From: an uncultured Solirubrobacterales bacterium
GTDB lineage: Bacteria; Actinomycetota; Thermoleophilia; Solirubrobacterales; 70-9
Direction of reading: 5' to 3'
Length of the DNA stretch: 6,481 nucleotides
NCBI GenBank assembly: GCA_937910825.1
Contig: CALEMO010000118.1
Span: forward strand, 1-6,481
Part shown: positions 1-6,481 of the stretch, piece by piece
How the letters are laid out: the number at the start of each line of letters is the position of its first letter
Position numbering within the stretch: position 1 is the first letter of the stretch
The notes under the pieces: model-generated
The model's input: only the letters and a program-made list of their open reading frames with translations
Told to the model about the DNA's origin: nothing
Databases searched by the model: none
Made by a program: the position numbers and the translations under genes

Positions 1-1292
1 CGCTCGAAGAGCCGGGCGAGGTCGCTGTCGGTATGCCGGTACCGCGCATACTCCAGCGCATCGGGACCGCAAAGCTTCTGGTAACCGGCATCAATGTCGA
101 TCGTCGCGTACCCATCACCCCCCTGGCTGTTGTCGTTGAAGTAGTCGCGATCAACGTCGACGAATACACAACCGATCGCGTCCACCACTTCGGCGAAACC
201 CTGGAAGTCCACGTTGATCACGTGGTTGATGTCGAGTCCGGTCACTGACTTGATCGTCTTCAGGGTCAGCTGCGGTCCGCCATAGCTAAACGCAGCGTTG
301 AACTTGTCCGTTCCGTAGCCGGGAATCTCCACTTTGAGGTCCCTGGGGATCGAAAGCATCGCGATCTGGCCGGAGTCCGGGTCCAGCCGGAGCAGCATGG
401 TCGTATCCGAACGGCCGGGATCACCCGCAGAGGCTCCGCCGCCGGTCCTTACGTCAGAACCGAGGATCGCGATCGTCTGGGGTCCGCCGTTGTCTTTCGG
501 CAGCACCCCGCTGGGAACACGAATGCCGTCGTCGGAAATACCCGCGGTAATGTCGTTGACAACGTTCATGATCGATGCAGAAGTTGCTCCAGCGAAAGAA
601 AAGACGATGACCAGGGTCGCCAGGGAAAAGCGCCACCAATAGCGGCGGCGCTTGGCCGGAGCCTCAAAATCACCAGTCGCCGAGGGGCGCCTGGGATCCC
701 ACGGTTCACCCGATTTCCGGCTGGTCTCGATCGCCTGGTGAACGTCGCTCTTTGCCTCAGCCGCCAGGATCGCCGTCTGCTCGGCCGTAATCGCCCCTTC
801 TGACGGAAGCTCCCATCCAGCCGTGCCTTCTGCCGTGTCTTCGGACGGCACTTGCCCGGTCTCCTGACCGGGAGCGTCCCCCTCCCCGGACTGGGCTCCG
901 GGGGTATCTGTCCCTTCGCCGTCCGCAGCATCGACGTCGCTCTCTTCGTCTGCAGGAGGCTGAGTCGCGCTCTCAGGGCTCTCGAGCAGCGCTGCCCTGA
1001 AAACAGCGTCGAGCTCGGGAACTTCGTCTCCGTCAAGCAGCTTCGCCTCCAGGGCGAAGACTTCTTCAGTCGGCTGTTCGACGTATTCACCGGGTTCTGC
1101 CGGCGGCTCCTCCGGCGCAGGCTGGTCTTCTGCCGCCTCCGACGGTGAACTGCTCTCAGCCTCCTTTGACGGGGGCTGGCTCTCGTCGTCGAGAGCGCCG
1201 AGCAGGTATTCCTCGGTCGACTCGCCCGGCGCGTTCTGGCCGCCAGGCTGGTCCGTGCCGTCTGATTCCGGATCTTTTTCGTGCTCAGTCAT
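1..1292 (-). CDS. LytR-CpsA-Psr (LCP) family cell-wall protein, 3'-truncated by the window edge
   Basis: LCP proteins transfer polymers (teichoic acids, arabinogalactan, capsule) from polyprenyl-pyrophosphate carriers to peptidoglycan on the outer membrane face. The first 430 residues are in the window and the frame is open to base 1. Residues 1-214 are strongly acidic and rich in Pro, Ser, Gly and Ala, probably disordered and cytoplasmic. RRR at 215-217 then leads into one membrane segment at about 219-241 (YWWRFSLATLVIVFSFAGAT), giving an N-in, C-out topology. The catalytic domain follows: TIAILGSDVRTGG, SDTTMLLRLDP from 295, SIPRDL with R317 and D318, DKFNAAFSYGGP, then LEYARYRHTDSDLAR with R417, R419, D422 and D424, which match the arginines and acids that hold the pyrophosphate and metal. 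The ATG at 1290-1292 overlaps the M20 stop in the arrangement ATGACTGA. No good ribosome-binding sequence precedes it, so translation is probably coupled. The polymer substrate cannot be told from sequence. Confidence 0.93.
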   Translation of the reverse strand, partial: MTEHEKDPESDGTDQPGGQNAPGESTEEYLLGALDDESQPPSKEAESSSPSEAAEDQPAPEEPPAEPGEYVEQPTEEVFALEAKLLDGDEVPELDAVFRAALLESPESATQPPADEESDVDAADGEGTDTPGAQSGEGDAPGQETGQVPSEDTAEGTAGWELPSEGAITAEQTAILAAEAKSDVHQAIETSRKSGEPWDPRRPSATGDFEAPAKRRRYWWRFSLATLVIVFSFAGATSASIMNVVNDITAGISDDGIRVPSGVLPKDNGGPQTIAILGSDVRTGGGASAGDPGRSDTTMLLRLDPDSGQIAMLSIPRDLKVEIPGYGTDKFNAAFSYGGPQLTLKTIKSVTGLDINHVINVDFQGFAEVVDAIGCVFVDVDRDYFNDNSQGGDGYATIDIDAGYQKLCGPDALEYARYRHTDSDLARLFE

Positions 1293-2385
1293 CGTTATTG
1301 CCGTCGGCCAGCTTTGCACCGATACCTAAATAATCCCGAAGTGTCTTCTGATATGCGACGAGAGAGCTGATCGAGACCCACTCCTCCGGGCCATGGTGCC
1401 CGGCGCCCTTGGGGCCGAACTCTACCGCCGGGATGCCTGCCCTGATGAAGGACACAGCATCCGACGCTCCATCGCGTCCGATCGAGATCGAGGTTCCGTC
1501 GTGGTGCGAATCGGCCACTTCGATCAGCCGCTCCACCCAGGGTGAATCGATCCCTCTGTCGATCGGCGGCAAGGCAAAGATTGTCTCGATGCTGGCCGGC
1601 CCCAGTTCCTTGACCTGACGCAGGATCTCGTCCGGGGATTGATTCGGCAGGTATCGGATGTCGACGTCTATCGCGCAATAGTCAGGCACTTTGTTCAGGG
1701 CGTCGCCACCCCAGATGCGCCCGAGGTTCACCGACGGTCGGTCGAACAACTCGGAACTCTCACGGGCAAACGGTAGCGACTCCAGGCCCCGGAACATTTC
1801 CACAGCACGCAGGACCGCGTTGTCCCCGAGCCACGGGGTCGAACCATGAGCTGCCCTGCCCGCCACGCCGAGGCGGATCGCCAGAATCCCTTTTGCGGCC
1901 ACGCCGACATGCAGGTCGGTCGGCTCTCCGGTTATCGCAAAGTCGCCGCGCAGGCCCGAATCAACCAGAAAATCGCTACCTCGATCCTTTCCTTCTTCCG
2001 ACTCTTCGTCCGAAACGATGCCCAGGACGATACGCAGGCCCTCGGGAACCTCATCCGCGGCGGGCATCGCGAGCATCATCGCGGCCAGTGCCGCTTTCAT
2101 GTCGTAGGCACCCCGGCCGTAAAGCCGGTCGCCTTCCACCCTGGGCTGAAACTGGTTTGCTTCGGCGGGAACCACGTCCACATGACCGTGAAGAATGACC
2201 GCTGGATCAGCCTCGTTGCCGACCGACGCCGTGATCACCGGCAGCCCACGGCACTCCTTCTGGCGGGCATCTATTCCCCGCGCCTCCAGCCAGCCTTTGA
2301 TGAATCCCGCGGCCTCGTGAATGCCTTCCGGCTGCGAGGTGTCGTACGCGATCAGGCGCTTCGCGAGAGCGAGCAGATCGGAGAC
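1285..2385 (-). CDS. M20-family metallo-amidohydrolase (ArgE/DapE type)
   Basis: This is a probable cytoplasmic di-zinc deacylase of the acetylornithine deacetylase / succinyl-diaminopimelate desuccinylase superfamily. Counting from a proposed start at 2383-2385 it has 366 residues, a normal length. Visible features are HGHVD at 66-70 (metal H68 and D70), GRGAYDMK with bridging D95, SDEES with catalytic E127 and metal E128, TGEPTD with E154, the dimerisation-domain block GRAAHGSTP with H180, and a C-terminal GAGHHGPEEWVS with metal histidine at 330/331. All ligands are present, so the enzyme looks active. The start is unusual. A conventional GTG at 2236-2238 would remove about 49 residues (SDLLALAKRLIAYDTSQPEG and onward) that form the usual first helix and strand, and the frame upstream to the stop at 2434-2436 has no ATG, GTG or TTG. 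The substrate is not determinable here: ArgE, DapE or a general acyl-amino-acid or dipeptide hydrolase are all possible. It overlaps the LCP gene by 8 bp. Confidence 0.9.
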   Translation of the reverse strand, partial: VSDLLALAKRLIAYDTSQPEGIHEAAGFIKGWLEARGIDARQKECRGLPVITASVGNEADPAVILHGHVDVVPAEANQFQPRVEGDRLYGRGAYDMKAALAAMMLAMPAADEVPEGLRIVLGIVSDEESEEGKDRGSDFLVDSGLRGDFAITGEPTDLHVGVAAKGILAIRLGVAGRAAHGSTPWLGDNAVLRAVEMFRGLESLPFARESSELFDRPSVNLGRIWGGDALNKVPDYCAIDVDIRYLPNQSPDEILRQVKELGPASIETIFALPPIDRGIDSPWVERLIEVADSHHDGTSISIGRDGASDAVSFIRAGIPAVEFGPKGAGHHGPEEWVSISSLVAYQKTLRDYLGIGAKLADGNNDD

Positions 2386-2396
2386 TTCTACTCCCC
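2383..2396 (-). promoter_or_regulatory. Candidate ribosome-binding site and non-canonical start of the M20 gene
   Basis: On the minus strand a GGGGAG (2391-2396) is followed by TAGAA and then GTC (2383-2385). The GGGGAG lies within the last two atpC codons, and the TAG is the atpC stop. The spacing of 5 nt suits initiation at GTC, which would give a protein starting SDLLALAKRLI after the initiator. GTC is not an accepted normal start, so this is inference. Other candidates are ATT at 2413-2415 and CTG at 2374-2376, both with poorer spacing. A sequencing or assembly error (GTG read as GTC) would also explain it. Confidence 0.4.
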
Positions 2397-2804
2397 GCGG
2401 GCGAGTGCCAGAAATGCGCTGGTGCGCTCCAGGTCACGCTGCGCGAGCTTCCTAGCTGCGTCGCCGATCTCGGGGCCGTCCAGCTTCGCCTGCGCCTCGG
2501 CCTGCTCGGCTTCGATCGCGGAAGCGTCGAGCTCTGAAGGCGGTACCGCTTCCTCGAGCAGCAGCTGCGCATGGTTGGCGAAGATCTGCATCATGCCGTG
2601 GGACTGCGCGTATACCTTCGTCTCGGAGTCCGACACCTTGAGGCGCAACAGGTTCGGCTTCAGCGCGGCAAGCACGGGCACATGGTTGGCGAGCACGCCG
2701 ATCTCCCCGATCACTGTCCGGGTCGAGAGCTGAAGAACGTCCCCGCTGAAGACTTCACCCTCCGGGGTGAGGACTTCAACCGAGAATGTCGTAGAAGTTG
2801 CCAA
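2388..2804 (-). CDS. atpC: F1Fo ATP synthase subunit epsilon, TTG start
   Basis: Epsilon belongs to the rotor stalk, binds gamma and the c-ring, and in many bacteria inhibits ATP hydrolysis. The product is 138 residues. The N-terminal beta-sandwich covers about residues 5-87 (FSVEVLTPEGEVFSGDV, then GEIGVLANHVPVLAALKP). A C-terminal alanine- and glutamate-rich helical hairpin covers about 90-135. The start is TTG at 2802-2804: the in-frame triplets upstream are CCC and then the TAG of atpD, and no ATG or GTG lies in the first conserved stretch, so TTG is the only start that keeps the whole domain. I see no clear ribosome-binding sequence, so expression probably depends on ribosomes finishing atpD 3 bp upstream. 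The TAG stop at 2388-2390 sits within the start region of the next gene. Annotation as atpC is secure from sequence and position. Confidence 0.97.
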   Translation of the reverse strand: MATSTTFSVEVLTPEGEVFSGDVLQLSTRTVIGEIGVLANHVPVLAALKPNLLRLKVSDSETKVYAQSHGMMQIFANHAQLLLEEAVPPSELDASAIEAEQAEAQAKLDGPEIGDAARKLAQRDLERTSAFLALARGE

Positions 2805-2807
2805 GGG

Positions 2808-2810
<3 letters not shown>
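2802..2810 (-). promoter_or_regulatory. atpD stop / atpC TTG start junction
   Basis: The minus strand reads TAG CCC TTG. The atpD stop, one intervening codon and the atpC start are all in the same frame. Together with the absence of a recognisable ribosome-binding sequence and the weak TTG start, this suggests that ribosomes terminating on atpD re-initiate on atpC. A rare readthrough product would be a beta-epsilon fusion, but nothing indicates that it is made. Confidence 0.6.
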
Positions 2811-5188
<2,378 letters not shown>

Positions 5189-5224
5189 GGTTTCTTCGGT
5201 GGGGCGTTGGGCGAACTGGCGATA

Positions 5225-6481
5225 CTAGGCTGCTGCCGGGGCTTCTTCTTCGGCCGCGTCTTCGGCCTTGGTTGCGGATTTCGCCGATGACGAATCAACC
5301 CGGTCGGATTCACCTTCCGAGATCGGCTCGCCATCGGAATCGAAATCGGGGCCGAAGTCATCGACGTAACCGCTGATGATGTCGGCAAGTTCCTTTTCAT
5401 CCTCCTCCGGGAACTGGCCGGTCTCATTGATCCGGCCACAGAGCTCAAGGTTTTCCGTGTGCAGACGGGTGAGCAGGCCACCGAGGAATTCCTGGACCCG
5501 CTCGGTCTTGATCCGGTCGAGGAATCCACCGGTGCCCGAGTAGATCGAAGCGACCTGATCGGCAACAGACAGCGCGTTACGCTCGTTCTGCTTGAGCAAT
5601 TCGACCAGACGCTCACCACGGGCCAGCGTCTTCTGGGTCTCGGAATCAAGCTCGGAACCGAACTGGGCGAAGGCTTCGAGGTCGCGGTACTGGGAAAGCT
5701 CGCCTTTCATCTTGCCGGCGACTTTCTTCATCGCCTTGGTCTGGGCATCGCCGCCGACTCGCGAAACAGAGATACCGACGTTGATAGCCGGCCTGATTCC
5801 CGAGTTGAACAGGTCCGACTCGAGGAAGATCTGGCCGTCGGTGATCGAAATGACGTTGGTCGGGATGTAAGCCGAGACGTCGTTGGCCTGGGTTTCGATG
5901 ATCGGCAGCGCGGTGAGAGAGCCTCCACCTTCATCGTCACTCAGCTTCACCGAACGCTCGAGCAGGCGCGAATGCAGGTAGAAGACGTCGCCCGGGTATG
6001 CCTCACGGCCCGGCGGGCGCCGCAGCAACAGTGACATCTGGCGATACGCATAGGCGTGCTTGGTGAGGTCGTCGTAGACGCAGAGTGCGGCTTTGCCGTC
6101 ATAAAGGAAGTACTCGGCCATTGCCGTTCCGGCATATGGCGCGATGAACTTGATCGGGGCGGCTTCGTCAGCCGGAGCGGCAACGATGATGGTGTTTTCC
6201 ATCGCGCCCGCGGCCTCGAGGACCTCGCGGACCTGGACGACCGTTGCCATGCGTTGGCCGATGGCGACGTAGACGGAGATCACGCCAGAATCCTTGTTAT
6301 TGATGATCGAGTCGATGCCGACCGTGGTCTTGCCGGTCTGGCGGTCGCCGATTATCAGCTCGCGTTGGCCACGGCCGATCGGAATCATGCCGTCGATCGA
6401 CTTAATGCCGGTCTGCATCGGCTCACGGACGGGCTGGCGAGAGATGACGCCGGGGGCCTTGAACTCGGCCGGGCGGGTCTT
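5225..6481 (-). CDS. atpA: F1Fo ATP synthase subunit alpha, 5'-truncated by the window edge
   Basis: This is the non-catalytic nucleotide-binding subunit of the F1 head; three copies alternate with beta. The window holds the C-terminal 418 residues. The frame stays open to the right edge, and the first methionine at 6416-6418 is internal, because the 21 codons before it ([20 protein letters not shown]) match conserved alpha sequence. The Walker A motif GDRQTGKT is at fragment residues 45-52. By comparison with E. coli alpha, where it begins near residue 169, roughly 124 residues are missing. Also visible are the Walker B-like strand ALCVYDDL, the block [26 protein letters not shown], split here as [15 protein letters not shown] and [11 protein letters not shown], and the family signature [10 protein letters not shown] followed by RVGG, which carries the arginine that reaches into the beta site. 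After the usual end of alpha there is an extra Asp/Glu/Ser/Ala-rich tail of about 42 residues. The gene ends with TAG, 36 bp before atpG. Confidence 0.98.
   Translation of the reverse strand, partial: KTRPAEFKAPGVISRQPVREPMQTGIKSIDGMIPIGRGQRELIIGDRQTGKTTVGIDSIINNKDSGVISVYVAIGQRMATVVQVREVLEAAGAMENTIIVAAPADEAAPIKFIAPYAGTAMAEYFLYDGKAALCVYDDLTKHAYAYRQMSLLLRRPPGREAYPGDVFYLHSRLLERSVKLSDDEGGGSLTALPIIETQANDVSAYIPTNVISITDGQIFLESDLFNSGIRPAINVGISVSRVGGDAQTKAMKKVAGKMKGELSQYRDLEAFAQFGSELDSETQKTLARGERLVELLKQNERNALSVADQVASIYSGTGGFLDRIKTERVQEFLGGLLTRLHTENLELCGRINETGQFPEEDEKELADIISGYVDDFGPDFDSDGEPISEGESDRVDSSSAKSATKAEDAAEEEAPAAA

Noticed and set aside
566..1090. Minus-strand frame of 174 codons inside the LCP gene
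   Set aside because: It is Arg/Ser-rich and shifted against the LCP frame, which is open for all of 1-1292 and carries the recognisable domain.
1285..1292. The 8-bp M20/LCP overlap as an anomaly
   Set aside because: Short start/stop overlaps are routine in bacterial operons and only support coupling.
2383..2396. Programmed frameshift fusing AtpC to the M20 enzyme
   Set aside because: The frames differ by one base at the atpC stop, but there is no proper slippery heptamer and no obvious downstream structure. A fusion of a rotor subunit to a soluble amidohydrolase makes little sense.
1846..2733. Plus-strand open frame of 295 codons across the M20 and atpC genes
   Set aside because: It crosses two real genes on the opposite strand, has no family resemblance, and is Arg/Ser-rich as expected from high-GC shadow frames.

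Overview
This window looks like chromosomal DNA from a high-GC bacterium, most likely an actinobacterium and perhaps the Thermoleophilia/Solirubrobacterales. That placement rests on G/C-rich third codon positions, an acidic extension on ATP synthase alpha, the style of the epsilon subunit, and an LCP-family cell-wall protein. It is a family-level impression, not a phylogeny. Every gene lies on the minus strand, so transcription runs from the right edge to the left.

In order of transcription: atpA (F1 alpha, 5' end outside the window; 5225-6481), atpG (gamma; 4268-5188), atpD (beta; 2808-4232), atpC (epsilon; 2388-2804), an M20-family amidohydrolase of the ArgE/DapE type (1285 to about 2385), and a LytR-CpsA-Psr (LCP) protein whose 3' end is outside the window (1-1292). 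The order alpha-gamma-beta-epsilon is the standard end of a bacterial F1Fo ATP synthase operon. Gaps are 36 bp (atpA-atpG), 35 bp (atpG-atpD) and 3 bp (atpD-atpC). There is essentially no gap between atpC and the M20 gene, and the M20 and LCP genes overlap by 8 bp. No gene-free stretch exceeds 36 bp, and I see no terminator, tRNA, mobile element or CRISPR array. The spacing suggests one readthrough unit.

The four atp genes encode the catalytic head, rotor shaft and regulatory subunit of the proton-driven ATP synthase, and all nucleotide-binding motifs are intact. The M20 enzyme probably removes an acyl group from an amino-acid-like substrate (acetylornithine or succinyl-diaminopimelate are the classical ones). 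The LCP protein probably attaches a polymer to the cell wall at the outer membrane face.

I see no convincing undescribed system. The points most worth a second look are translational. The M20 gene has no ATG, GTG or TTG where its conserved N-terminus must begin, directly after the atpC stop. atpC itself starts at TTG, in the same frame as atpD and two codons after its stop. The LCP protein also carries an unusually long acidic cytoplasmic region before its membrane segment.
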